Origin: Streptomyces smaragdinus
GTDB lineage: Bacteria; Actinomycetota; Actinomycetes; Streptomycetales; Streptomycetaceae
Length of the DNA stretch: 64,000 nt
Direction of reading: 5' to 3'
Assembly (NCBI RefSeq): GCF_009604385.1
Contig: NZ_WEGJ01000002.1
Span: forward strand, 1 to 64,000
Position numbers and translations under genes: made by a program
Shown here: positions 54,013 to 64,000 of the stretch, in pieces
Position numbering within the stretch: position 1 is the first letter of the stretch
Layout: each line of letters begins with the position of its first letter
Notes under the pieces: generated by a model
Database searches by the model: none
The model's input: the letters and a program-made list of their open reading frames with translations, nothing else
What the model was told of the DNA's origin: nothing

Positions 54013-54801
54013 GTGTCGTATCCCAGCGCACTGCTCGAGGTCCTGGACCATGTCATCGCCCCGGCCGCCGAACTGGCGGACCGGGACGGGAAGTTCCCGC
54101 GCACCTCGGTCGCGGCCCTCGGCCGGGCCGGGCTCCTCGGCCTGACCTGCCCGGCCGACCCCGCCGACGGCCCCGCGCGGTTCGGGCGGGCCGCCGAGGT
54201 GGTCGCCCGGATCGCGACCGTCTGCCCGGCCACGGCCGCGGTCCTGCAGTCCCATTACGCGGCGGCCGCCGTGGTCGCCGCGCACGGGGGCCCGTGGCTG
54301 CGGGGCGAGGTCGCGGGCGGGCGCCATCTGTGCAGCCTCGCGGTGGCCGACGACGCCGAGGGCGCGGTGCGTCCGACGGCGTGGGGCACCGCGGGCGTGG
54401 TGGCGCTGCGGGCGCGCAAGCGTGACGTGGTCGCCGCCGGGGAGGCGGACAGCTACATCTGGTCGTCGCCCGCCGTCGGCGCCGCCGGCGAACTGACGCT
54501 GTGGGGCGTCCCCGCCCACGCGCCCGGCCTGTTCGTGCCCGCCCGCCCCACCGGGACGCCGCATGCCAGCGCGACGTCGACGGTGGTCGCCGACCCGGTC
54601 CGGGTGCCGGCCGAGGCGAGGCTGGGAGCGGACGGCGCGGGGCTCGGGATACTCGCCGGGACGGTGGAGCCGTGGCTGCGGGAGCTGCGCGCGGCCGTCG
54701 GCCCCGACGCGGTGCACCCCTCGCTGGAGGCGTGGGCTCCGGCGGTCCCGGGGGAGGCCCCTCAGCCGCTCGAGGCCTGCGCGGCGATGGCCTTGCGATA
54801 G
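54013..54801 (+). CDS. short acyl-CoA dehydrogenase-like protein
   Basis: 262 aa, GTG at 54013 with AGGGGG. The N-terminal helical domain (KFPRTSVAALGRAGLLGLTC) and FAD-binding beta domain of acyl-CoA dehydrogenases are visible. The protein then ends where the long C-terminal helical domain with the catalytic base should begin, so it is about 120 residues short of usual length. It may be a specialised or inactive flavoprotein. Its end overlaps the second GntR gene by 40 bp on the opposite strand. Confidence 0.7.
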   Translation: MSYPSALLEVLDHVIAPAAELADRDGKFPRTSVAALGRAGLLGLTCPADPADGPARFGRAAEVVARIATVCPATAAVLQSHYAAAAVVAAHGGPWLRGEVAGGRHLCSLAVADDAEGAVRPTAWGTAGVVALRARKRDVVAAGEADSYIWSSPAVGAAGELTLWGVPAHAPGLFVPARPTGTPHASATSTVVADPVRVPAEARLGADGAGLGILAGTVEPWLRELRAAVGPDAVHPSLEAWAPAVPGEAPQPLEACAAMALR

Positions 54802-55448
54802 GTGCGGGTGCGCTCGGTGTGCTTGCGCATGATCTCGCCGGCCCGCTCCGGGTCACCCTTGGCGATGGCCCGGATGAGCCGGGCGTGCTCGTTCCAGGCG
54901 CCCTTGGCGCGGGTGTTGGCGATCGGCGTGTAGTACCAGCGCACCTTGCGCGCCACCTGCTCGATCAGCTCGGCGAGCACGGTGTTGCCGCCGATCGAGG
55001 TGATGTACGAGTGCAGGGACGCGTTCGCCGCGACGAGCCGGTCGGTGGCGCCCTCCGCGAGCGCGTCCACGCCCTCCCGGTGCAGCTCCCACAGCCGCTC
55101 GACGTGCCCGGGCCCGGCGTGCTGCGCCGCCAGCTGCGCGGAGTACGTCTCCAGGACGGTGCGCACGCCCAGCAGATGCGTCGCCTCCTGCGGCGTCGGC
55201 ACGTGCACGAACGCGCCCTGGGTGGGCCGCAGGTCGACCCAGCCGGCGGTGTGCAGATGCTGCAGCGCCTCGCGTACGGGCTGTCGGCTCACGCCCAGCT
55301 GGTCGGCGAGGTCCGACTCGACCAGATGCTGGCCCGGCTCCAGGGCGCCGCTGACGATCAGCTCGGCGAGGGCGTCGGAGACCGCCTCGCGCAGGGGTGC
55401 GGGGCGGGTGATGCGCCGGGCGGAGGCAGCCGTGAGGCCCTGAGCCAT
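54762..55448 (-). CDS. GntR-family regulator with FCD domain (second of three)
   Basis: 228 aa, ATG at 55448. Same plan as the first: LIVSGALEPGQHL, LGVSRQPVREALQHL and GWVDLRPTQGAFVH, then an FCD domain ending with RKVRWYYTPIANTR and ERAGEIMRKHTERT. Closer in sequence to the third GntR than to the first. Divergent from fdsG, with TTGTATGCA repeats between, so it probably controls the formate dehydrogenase operon and itself. Confidence 0.9.
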   Translation of the reverse strand: MAQGLTAASARRITRPAPLREAVSDALAELIVSGALEPGQHLVESDLADQLGVSRQPVREALQHLHTAGWVDLRPTQGAFVHVPTPQEATHLLGVRTVLETYSAQLAAQHAGPGHVERLWELHREGVDALAEGATDRLVAANASLHSYITSIGGNTVLAELIEQVARKVRWYYTPIANTRAKGAWNEHARLIRAIAKGDPERAGEIMRKHTERTRTYRKAIAAQASSG

Positions 55449-55494
55449 GGTTCCCCTCTCGGACGGTGCGGGGCGGGTTCAGGATACAGCTTTT

Positions 55495-55596
55495 CGTATG
55501 CACAAAACCGTTCCGGACGGCCGCGGAACGACGGATCATCGAGGAGGGCCCGCGTGGACGAGCGTTTGGGATTTTGTATGCAGAAGCTTGTATGCA
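55495..55596. promoter_or_regulatory. operator repeats between the second gntR gene and fdsG
   Basis: TTGTATGCA occurs twice as a direct repeat (55574-55582 and 55588-55596, 14 bp apart), plus CGTATGCA at 55495-55502. They lie in a 308-bp divergent intergenic region that otherwise has no gene. Probable binding sites controlling fdsGBAD and the regulator. Confidence 0.65.
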
Positions 55597-55756
55597 ACGC
55601 GTGGGCGTGCTTGGCTAGAACCGTTTCTACCCTCGCGCCACGCGTGCGGGGGAAGGTCGAGGTGCCCTTGTGACCGCGAACCGTGGTGCTCGGACCGGAC
55701 CCCCAGGTGCCCGTGCCCGTACCGCTCCCACGGCCCTGACGAAAGGCCGCACGTCC

Positions 55757-56262
55757 ATGACGATCCGGACCAGTACCGAGACGGTGGAGCAGGTGGTGAG
55801 GAAGATCGCCGCCGCCCACCGTGAGCAGCGCGGCGCGCTGCTGCCGATTCTCCATGCCGTACAGGCGGAGTTGGGGCATGTGCCCAAGGCGGCCGTCCCC
55901 GTACTCGCCGACGAGCTGAACCTCTCCCGGGCGGACGTGCACGGCGTCGTCACCTTTTACCACGACTTCCGCGCCGAGCCCGCGGGCCGGCGCACCGTGC
56001 GGATCTGCCGCGCCGAGGCCTGCCAGGCCCTGGGCGCGGCGGAACTCGTCGAGCACGTACGGCAGTCGGGGCTGACCCTGGGCGAGACCGCGCCGGACGG
56101 CTCGGTCACCGTCGAGCAGGTCTTCTGCCTCGGCAACTGCGCGCTCGGCCCCACCGTCGAGGCGGACGGACGCCTGCACGGCCGGGTGGACACCGCCCGC
56201 CTCGGCGCGCTGCTGCGCGGGGACGGCGAGGGACAGCGCGACCAGAGCGAGGGAGCACACGC

Positions 56263-56266
<4 letters not shown>
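55757..56266 (+). CDS. fdsG: NAD-dependent formate dehydrogenase, gamma subunit
   Basis: 169 aa, ATG at 55757 with AAAGG; an upstream in-frame start would add an Arg/Pro-rich, unlikely segment. NuoE-like [2Fe-2S] protein with ligands Cys84, Cys89, Cys124 and Cys128 (ICRAEACQ and FCLGNCALGP). Also VTFYHDFRAEPAGRRTVRIC. It is the electron-relay subunit of the soluble Fds complex. The stop overlaps fdsB as ATGA. Confidence 0.92.
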
Positions 56267-57842
<1,576 letters not shown>

Positions 57843-57846
<4 letters not shown>

Positions 57847-60644
57847 CACTGCTCAAGGAACCCGATCACGGCACTCCCGCCAAGCCGGGCGAGGCCACGG
57901 TGGCGCTGGAGGTCGACGGCATACCGGTCAGCGTGCCGGAGGGCACCTCGGTCATGCGCGCCGCCTCCCTCGCCGGCGTCGACATCCCCAAGCTGTGCGC
58001 CACCGACTCCCTGGACGCCTTTGGCTCGTGCCGGCTGTGCGTCGTCGAGATCGACGGCCGCCGCGGCACCCCCGCCTCCTGCACCACCCCGTGCGCCGAC
58101 GGCATGCAGGTGCGCACCCAGACGCCCAAGGTGGAGAAGCTGCGCCAGGGCGTGATGGAGCTGTACATCTCCGACCACCCGCTGGACTGCCTCACCTGCC
58201 CGGCCAACGGCGACTGCGAACTGCAGGACATGGCCGGCGTGGTGGGGCTGCGCCAGGTCCGCTACGGCTACGACGGCGCCAACCACCTGGACGAGGAGAA
58301 GGACACCTCCAACCCGTACTTCGACTTCGACGCCTCCAAGTGCATCGCCTGCTCGCGCTGCGTACGCGCCTGCGGCGAGATCCAGGGCACCTTCGCCCTG
58401 ACCATCGAGGGCCGCGGCTTCGACTCCAAGGTCGCGGCGGGCGCGGGCGAGACGTTCATGGACTCCGAGTGCGTCTCGTGCGGCGCCTGCGTGCAGGCCT
58501 GCCCGACGTCCACGCTCCAGGAGAAGACGGTCGTCGACCTCGGCATGCCGACCCGCTCGGTCCTCACCACCTGCGCGTACTGCGGCGTCGGCTGCTCGTT
58601 CAAGGCGGAGCTGCGCGGCGACCAGGTCGTGCGCATGGTCCCGTACAAGGACGGCGGCGCCAACGAGGGCCACGCCTGCGTCAAGGGCCGCTTCGCGTTC
58701 GGCTACGCCACCCACCCGGACCGGCAGCTCAAGCCCATGGTCCGGGACAAGATCACCGACCCGTGGCGCGAGGTCGAGTGGGACGAGGCCATCGCCACCG
58801 TCGCCACCCGGATGAAGGCGCTGCAGGACACGTACGGGCAGGGCTCGGTCGGCGCGATCACCTCGTCGCGGTGCACCAACGAGGAGGTGTACGTCGTCCA
58901 GAAGATGGTCCGCGCCGCCTTCGGCAACAACAACGTCGACACCTGCGCCCGCGTCTGCCACTCGCCCACCGGCTACGGGCTCAAGCAGACGTTCGGCGAG
59001 TCCGCCGGCACCCAGGACTTCCGCTCGGTCGCCGAGGCCGACGTCATCATGGTGATCGGCGCCAACCCGACCGACGGACACCCCGTGTTCGCCTCCCGGT
59101 TGAAGCGCCGGCTGCGCGAGGGCGCCCGGCTGATCGTCGTCGACCCGCGCCGTATCGACCTGGTGCGCTCCCCGCACATCTCCGCCGACCACCATCTGCA
59201 GCTGCGGCCCAGCACCAACGTGGCCGTGGTCAACGCGATGGCGCACGTGGTGGTCACCGAGAACCTCGCCGACAAGAACTTCGTCGCCGAGCGCTGCGAG
59301 GGCTACGACGAGTGGGCCGCGTTCGTGGCCCTCCCGGAGAACAGCCCCGAGGCCGTCGAGGAGATCACCGGCGTCCCCGCCGGCGAGCTGCGCGCCGCCG
59401 CCCGGCTGTACGCCGGCGCCCCCAACGGGGCGATCTACTACGGCCTCGGCGTCACCGAGCACAGCCAGGGCTCCACCATGGTGATGGGCATGGCCAACCT
59501 CGCCATGGCCTGCGGGAACATCGGCCGCGACGGAGTGGGCGTCAACCCGCTGCGCGGCCAGAACAACGTCCAGGGCTCCTGCGACATGGGCTCCTTCCCG
59601 CACGAGCTGCCCGGCTACCGCCATGTCTCCGACGACGCGGTGCGCACCGTGTTCGAGGACATGTGGGGCAAGGAGCTGCTGCCCGAGCCGGGGCTGCGGA
59701 TCCCCAACATGTTCGACGCGGCCATCGACGGCTCCTTCCGCGGACTGTTCGTCCACGGCGAGGACATCGCGCAGTCCGACCCGAACCTGGGGCATGTCAC
59801 TGCGGCGCTGGAGGCGATGGAGCTCGTCGTCGTCCAGGACCTGTTCCTCAACGAGACCGCCAAGTTCGCCCACGTGTTCCTGCCCGGCGCGTCGTTCCTG
59901 GAGAAGGACGGCACCTTCACCAACGCCGAGCGCCGCGTCAACCGGGTGCGCGCCGTGATGCCGCCGAAGTCCGGCAAGCACGAGTGGCAGATCGTCGCCG
60001 AGATCGCCACCGCCATGGGCTACCCGATGGCGTACGACCACCCGGGCGAGATCATGGACGAGATCGCCAAGGTCACCCCGACCTTCGAGGGCGTCTCCTT
60101 CGCGCTCCTCGACAAGCTCGGCAGCATCCAGTGGCCGTGCAACGAGGCGGCGCCCGAGGGCACGCCCACGATGCACGTCGACGAGTTCGTCCGCGGCAAG
60201 GGCCGGTTCGTCGTCACGTCGTACGTGCCGACCAGCGAGCGCTCCACCCGCCGCTACCCGCTGGTGCTCACCACCGGCCGCATCCTCAGCCAGTACAACG
60301 TGGGGGCGCAGACCCGCCGTACCCACAACGTGGCCTGGCACGCGGAGGACGTGCTGGAGATCCATCCGCACGACGCGGAGGACCGCGGCATCGCCGACGG
60401 CGACCTCGTGTCGCTGGCCAGCCGGGTCGGCGCCACCACGCTGCGGGCGCAGATCTCCGACCGGATGCCGACCGGCGTCGTCTACACGACCTTCCACCAC
60501 CCGGTCACCGGGGCGAACGTGGTGACCACGGAGAACTCCGACTGGGCGACCAACTGCCCGGAGTACAAGGTGACAGCCGTCCAGGTCGCCCTGGCCCCGC
60601 AGGGGGACCGGGCCGCCGCCGAACCGGCGGAGGTGCGGGCGTGA
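57843..60644 (+). CDS. fdsA: NAD-dependent formate dehydrogenase, alpha (catalytic) subunit
   Basis: 933 aa, ATG at 57843. N-terminal [2Fe-2S] ferredoxin-like domain (KLCATDSLDAFGSCRLC), then a NuoG-like region (CLTCPANGDCELQ) and two [4Fe-4S] motifs (CIACSRCVRAC and CVSCGACVQACP), another cluster at TCAYCGVGCSFK, and the Mo-bisMGD catalytic domain. The Mo ligand is Cys372 in ARVCHSPTGYG, so it is a cysteine, not selenocysteine, enzyme. Oxidises formate to CO2. It is cytoplasmic: no Tat signal. Confidence 0.95.
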
Positions 60645-60853
60645 GCGCCGCGGAAGCGTCCGAGACCCGGATGGCCAACGACATCGCCCGTAACCTGGCC
60701 CATCTGGGATTCGACAAGGCCGCCGCCGAACTGGCCGGGCACATCGGCAGGTTCTGGGACCCGCGGATGCGCGGCCGGCTGCTGGCACAGGTCGACGCCG
60801 GCGCGCCGGGCATCCACCCGCTGGTCGAGCAGGCGGTGAAGCTGCTGCGCTGA
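60641..60853 (+). CDS. fdsD: formate dehydrogenase delta subunit
   Basis: 70 aa from GTG at 60641, overlapping the fdsA stop (GTGA). Small helical protein (MANDIARNLAHLGFDKAAAE, then HIGRFWDPRMRGRL), matching the FdsD family in size, position and the FWDPRMR motif. FdsD is part of or aids assembly of the Fds complex. Last gene of the operon. Confidence 0.88.
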   Translation: MSAAEASETRMANDIARNLAHLGFDKAAAELAGHIGRFWDPRMRGRLLAQVDAGAPGIHPLVEQAVKLLR

Positions 60854-60872
60854 TCCGGGCTCCGCGATCACG

Positions 60873-60900
60873 GTCCCGCGGGTGTACGCACCCGCGGGAC
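60873..60900. terminator. bidirectional terminator between fdsD and the third gntR gene
   Basis: Perfect 12-bp stem GTCCCGCGGGTG / CACCCGCGGGAC with a TACG loop. Genes converge on it from both sides. Confidence 0.85.
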
Positions 60901-60923
60901 CTCCGGCGCGCCCGGCGCCGGGT

Positions 60924-61610
60924 TCAGGGCGCCTGGGTCAGCTGCCGGCAGTAGAAGTCGGTGGTGGTACGGGTGTGGTGCTGCATCAGTTCCTCGGCCC
61001 GGTCCGCGTCGCCGGCCGCGATGCGTTCGATGATGCCGGCGTGCTCGTTCCAGGCATCCTTGCCGCGCGGCCGGGCGATGGGCATGTAGTACCAGCGCAC
61101 CCGGCGGTCGACCTGGCGGATCAGCTCCGCGAGGATCGCGTTGCGGGCGAGCTCGGTGATGAACCCGTGCAGCGCCGCGTTGGCCTCGACGATGCCGCGG
61201 GCGTCGTCCTTCTGGAGCGCGGCGATCCCGGCGGCCTGCAGCTCCCACAGCCGGGCGACGTCCGGGGCGGTGGCGTGCTGCGCGGCGCCGCGCGCCGAGT
61301 AGGTCTCCAGGACGGCGCGGATGCTGAGGAGCTGGGTGGCCTCCTCGACGGTGGGGCTGTGTACGAACGCGCCGTGCGCGGGGCGCAGTTCCACCCAGCC
61401 GTCTGTCTGCAGCCGCAGCAGGGCCTCACGCACCGGCTGCCGGCTCACGCCCAGGTCCGCGGCGAGTTCGGCCTCGATCAGATGCTGGCCCGGTTTGAGT
61501 ACGCCGCCGACGATGAGCTCGATCAGGGCGTCGTAGACCGCCTGGCGCAGCGGCGTGGGCCGGCTGACGGGCGAGGTCACGGTGACCGGGGCGGTGCGTG
61601 GCTTGAACAT
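60924..61610 (-). CDS. GntR-family regulator with FCD domain (third of three)
   Basis: 228 aa, ATG at 61610 with GAGGGGGATC. It has LGVSRQPVREALLRL and GWVELRPAHGAFVHSP, then an FCD domain with FITELARNAILAEL and RRVRWYYMPIARPR. The recognition helix is the same as in the other two regulators, so the three may compete for or share operators. It sits downstream of pntB beyond a terminator. No motif of the TTGTATGCA type was seen in its own upstream region. Confidence 0.9.
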   Translation of the reverse strand: MFKPRTAPVTVTSPVSRPTPLRQAVYDALIELIVGGVLKPGQHLIEAELAADLGVSRQPVREALLRLQTDGWVELRPAHGAFVHSPTVEEATQLLSIRAVLETYSARGAAQHATAPDVARLWELQAAGIAALQKDDARGIVEANAALHGFITELARNAILAELIRQVDRRVRWYYMPIARPRGKDAWNEHAGIIERIAAGDADRAEELMQHHTRTTTDFYCRQLTQAP

Positions 61611-61659
61611 GTTGATCCCCCTCGAGGTGGCGGCGCTGTTGGGAGGTACGGGTGATGCG

Positions 61660-61704
61660 CGTCGCGCGGCGGCCGGGAGAGTGCTTCCGGGCCGCCGCGC
61701 GACG
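61660..61704 (-). terminator. terminator of the pnt operon
   Basis: Perfect 15-bp stem CGTCGCGCGGCGGCC / GGCCGCCGCGCGACG with a 15-base loop, 50 bases beyond the pntB stop. Confidence 0.8.
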
Positions 61705-61753
61705 TTCGTGCGGTGGGGGTGGACAGGGGTAGGGGACGGGATACCGGGTGCTG

Positions 61754-63220
61754 TCAGGCGGGTGCGGGCTGCGCCTGCGGGGTGCGGGTGCCCGGGGCCG
61801 GGTCGGCCGCGGCCAGCTCGCGCAGGATCGCCTCCACGCTCTCCTTGGCGTCGCCGAAGAGCATGCTGCTGTTCTCGCGGAAGAAGAGCGGGTTCTGGAC
61901 GCCCGCGTAGCCCGAGGCCATGGACCGCTTGAAGACGACGACGTGCTCCGCCTCCCACACCCGCAGCACCGGCATCCCCGCGATGGGGCTCGACGGATCG
62001 TCCGTCGCCGCCGGGTTGACGGTGTCGTTGGCGCCGATGACCAGGACCACCGAGGTGCCGGCGAAGTCGTCGTTGATCTCGTCCATCTCCAGCACCACGT
62101 CGTACGGCACCCGCGCCTCGGCCAGCAGGACGTTCATGTGCCCCGGCAGCCGCCCGGCCACCGGATGCACGCCGAAGCGCACCGTGACGCCGCGCTCGCG
62201 CAGCCGGCGCGTCAGCTCCGCCACCGGGTGCTGGGCCTGGGCGACGGCCATCCCGTACCCCGGGGTGATGATCACCTCGGTGGCGGCGGCCAGCGCGTTC
62301 GCGGTGTCCTCGGCGCTGATCTCCCGGTGCTCGCCCTGCTCCTCCGTACCGCCGGCCGGGGCCTCGATCCCGAAGCCGCCGGCGATGACGGACAGGAAGG
62401 ACCGGTTCATGGCCCGGCACATGACGTACGACAGATAGGCGCCGGAGGAGCCGACGAGGGCGCCGGTGACGATGAGGAGGTTGTTGTCCAGCAGGAATCC
62501 CGCCGCCGCGGCCGCCCAGCCCGAGTAGCTGTTGAGCATCGAGACCACGACGGGCATGTCGCCGCCGCCGATGGAGGCGACCAGATGCCAGCCGAGGGCG
62601 AGCGCGAGCACGGTGACGGCGATCATCAGCCCGAGGCTCGGGGCGGCCGTGAACCAGACGGTCAGGGCCACGAAGGCGACCAGCGCGCCGACGTTGAGCA
62701 GATTCTTCCCGGGCAGCGTCAGCGGCCGGGACTTGATCCGCGCCGACAGCTTCAGGAACGCGATCACCGATCCGGTGAAGGTGACGGCGCCGATGAAGAT
62801 GCCGATGAAGACCTCGGCGTGGTGGATCCGCAGCAGCGATCCGGTCAGCGCCTCGGCGGTGCCCGGGTCCCGGTCGGCGACCTCCAGATAGCTGTTCCAG
62901 CCGATCAGTACGGCCGCCAGCCCGACGAGGCTGTGCAGGACGGCGATCAGCTCGGGCATCTGGGTCATCTCGACCCGCCGCGCCCGCCAGAGTCCGACGG
63001 CTGCGCCGATCGCGCCGGCGACGAGGATCAGCACGATCGGTCCGGCGGACACGGAGCGCCCGGCGACGACGACGGTGGCGACGAGCGCCGCCGCCATCCC
63101 GGCGATCCCGTAGGCCACCCCGGCCCGGGCGGTGTGGTGCTGCGAGAGTCCCGCCAGGCTGAGGACGAAGAGCAGTGCGGCGACGATGTCGGCGGCCTGG
63201 GCCGCCGTGGATGCGTTCAT
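61754..63220 (-). CDS. pntB: NAD(P) transhydrogenase, beta subunit
   Basis: 488 aa, ATG at 63220. The first 280 residues hold eight or nine membrane segments with conserved [18 protein letters not shown] and [20 protein letters not shown]. The C-terminal NADP(H)-binding domain has [24 protein letters not shown] and [14 protein letters not shown]. With PntA it uses the proton gradient to reduce NADP+ with NADH. Neighbourhood with an NADH-producing formate dehydrogenase makes it a natural outlet. Confidence 0.93.
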   Translation of the reverse strand: MNASTAAQAADIVAALLFVLSLAGLSQHHTARAGVAYGIAGMAAALVATVVVAGRSVSAGPIVLILVAGAIGAAVGLWRARRVEMTQMPELIAVLHSLVGLAAVLIGWNSYLEVADRDPGTAEALTGSLLRIHHAEVFIGIFIGAVTFTGSVIAFLKLSARIKSRPLTLPGKNLLNVGALVAFVALTVWFTAAPSLGLMIAVTVLALALGWHLVASIGGGDMPVVVSMLNSYSGWAAAAAGFLLDNNLLIVTGALVGSSGAYLSYVMCRAMNRSFLSVIAGGFGIEAPAGGTEEQGEHREISAEDTANALAAATEVIITPGYGMAVAQAQHPVAELTRRLRERGVTVRFGVHPVAGRLPGHMNVLLAEARVPYDVVLEMDEINDDFAGTSVVLVIGANDTVNPAATDDPSSPIAGMPVLRVWEAEHVVVFKRSMASGYAGVQNPLFFRENSSMLFGDAKESVEAILRELAAADPAPGTRTPQAQPAPA

Positions 63221-63226
63221 CGGATC

Positions 63227-64000
63227 TCAGCCTTTCGAGAACATGCCGAGCATGCGACGGGTGACGGCGAACCCACCGAAGACGTTCACGGTGGTGAGCA
63301 GGACGGCCAGGAAGGCGAGCCAGGTGACGGCCGGCGGGCCGTGGCCGATCTGGAGCACCGCGCCGACGACCACGATCCCGGAGATCGCGTTGGTCACCGA
63401 CATCAGCGGGGTGTGCAGCGCGTGGTGGACCTTGCCGATCACGTAGTAGCCGATGACCACGGCCAGCGCGAACACGGTGAAGTTGGCGGCGAGCCGGGCG
63501 GGGGAGACGGCGATCAGCCCGAACAGGGCGAGCATCCCGAGCCCGACCAGCCCGTACCGGCCGCGCTCCGACAGCCGCCGCGGCGGCGGGGGTTCGGCGG
63601 GCGCGGCGGCCGGCGGGGTCTGCGCGGGGGCCGAGGAGACCGCGACGGGCGGCGGGGGCCACAGGGTCGTGCCCTCGTGCACCACGGTCACCGAGCGCTG
63701 GACGACGTCCTCGAGGTCGAGGGTGAGGCGGCCGTCGCGTTCGGGGGTGAGGAGCTTGAGGAGGTTCACCAGGTTGGTGCCGTACAGCTGTGAGGCCTGG
63801 GCGGGGAGGCGGCCGGCGAGGTCGGTGTAGCCGATGATCGTGACGCCGTTGTCGGTGACGACGGAGCGGCCGGCCACGGTGCCCTCGACGTTCCCGCCCT
63901 GGGCGGCGGCCATGTCGACGATGACGCTGCCCGGCTTCATCGAGGCGACCTGCTCGGCGGTGATCAGGCGGGGCGCGGGGCGGCCGGGGATCAGGGCCGT
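63227..64000 (-). CDS. pntA: NAD(P) transhydrogenase, alpha subunit (5' end outside window)
   Basis: The C-terminal 257 codons are present; the start lies beyond 64000. The readable part begins in the NAD-binding domain (MKPGSVIVDMAAAQGGNVEG, VVTDNGVTIIGYTDL), passes a Pro/Ala-rich linker, and ends with four membrane segments (VTWLAFLAVLLTTVNVFGGF). The domain and membrane parts are fused in one chain as in E. coli PntA, not split into PntAA/PntAB. It ends six bases before pntB. Confidence 0.93.
   Translation of the reverse strand, partial: TALIPGRPAPRLITAEQVASMKPGSVIVDMAAAQGGNVEGTVAGRSVVTDNGVTIIGYTDLAGRLPAQASQLYGTNLVNLLKLLTPERDGRLTLDLEDVVQRSVTVVHEGTTLWPPPPVAVSSAPAQTPPAAAPAEPPPPRRLSERGRYGLVGLGMLALFGLIAVSPARLAANFTVFALAVVIGYYVIGKVHHALHTPLMSVTNAISGIVVVGAVLQIGHGPPAVTWLAFLAVLLTTVNVFGGFAVTRRMLGMFSKG

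Overview
The window is very GC-rich, with almost every codon ending in G or C, GTG/TTG starts, ATGA/GTGA overlaps and GC-rich hairpin terminators. Gene content (an EF-Tu3-type tuf, a vWA-MoxR-VMAP cassette, a T7SS-linked RHS protein, three FCD GntR regulators around a formate dehydrogenase) points to a chromosomal segment of Streptomyces or a close relative. No rRNA, tRNA, CRISPR array or intact transposon was found.

Layout. (1) 1-5.1 kb, minus: a T7SS-type RHS polymorphic toxin whose core ends exactly at the left window edge, preceded by a small WXG100-like partner and a 36-codon ORF. (2) 5.1-7.1 kb: a scar with a decayed Ser/Thr kinase, an intact 46-aa Ser/Thr-rich peptide gene, a truncated gene start and the C-terminal third of a tyrosine integrase. 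(3) 7.1-35.6 kb: mostly single housekeeping or accessory genes: HipA-like/DUF3037 pair, two SDRs, peptide-binding lipoprotein, uracil-DNA glycosylase, apolipoprotein N-acyltransferase, CapA, UppP, AlkD-like protein, EF-Tu3 with a structured leader, transporters, gamma carbonic anhydrase, XRE-cupin regulator with a divergent EamA exporter, a MarR/metallo-hydrolase pair with a palindromic operator, and a large CDP-glycerol glycerophosphotransferase. (4) 35.7-42.1 kb, minus: a tightly coupled three-gene cassette (trypsin-like VMAP protein, MoxR AAA+ ATPase, and a 1113-aa protein carrying vWA-like, pseudokinase-like and degenerate MinD-like regions). This matches the architecture of vWA-MoxR-VMAP ternary conflict systems. 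(5) 42.3-64 kb: a one-carbon/oxalate-formate module: sucCD paralogues, a 41-aa ORF coupled to frc, an ADP-forming acyl-CoA synthetase, an OFA-family oxalate/formate transporter, a short MoeA-like protein, FdhD, beta-carbonic anhydrase, a short acyl-CoA dehydrogenase, the NAD-dependent formate dehydrogenase operon fdsGBAD, and the transhydrogenase genes pntB and pntA (pntA cut by the right edge).

Working model for region 5: the OFA carrier moves oxalate and/or formate, Frc puts CoA on oxalate, an oxalyl-CoA decarboxylase (not in the window) would release formyl-CoA, FdsGBAD oxidises formate to CO2 with NADH, FdhD and perhaps the MoeA-like protein serve its molybdenum cofactor, carbonic anhydrase handles the CO2, and PntAB converts NADH to NADPH. 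Three similar GntR/FCD regulators share the recognition-helix sequence GVSRQPVREAL. Related motifs of the form TTGT[A/C]T[A/G]CA recur in most intergenic regions of this module, suggesting one regulon.
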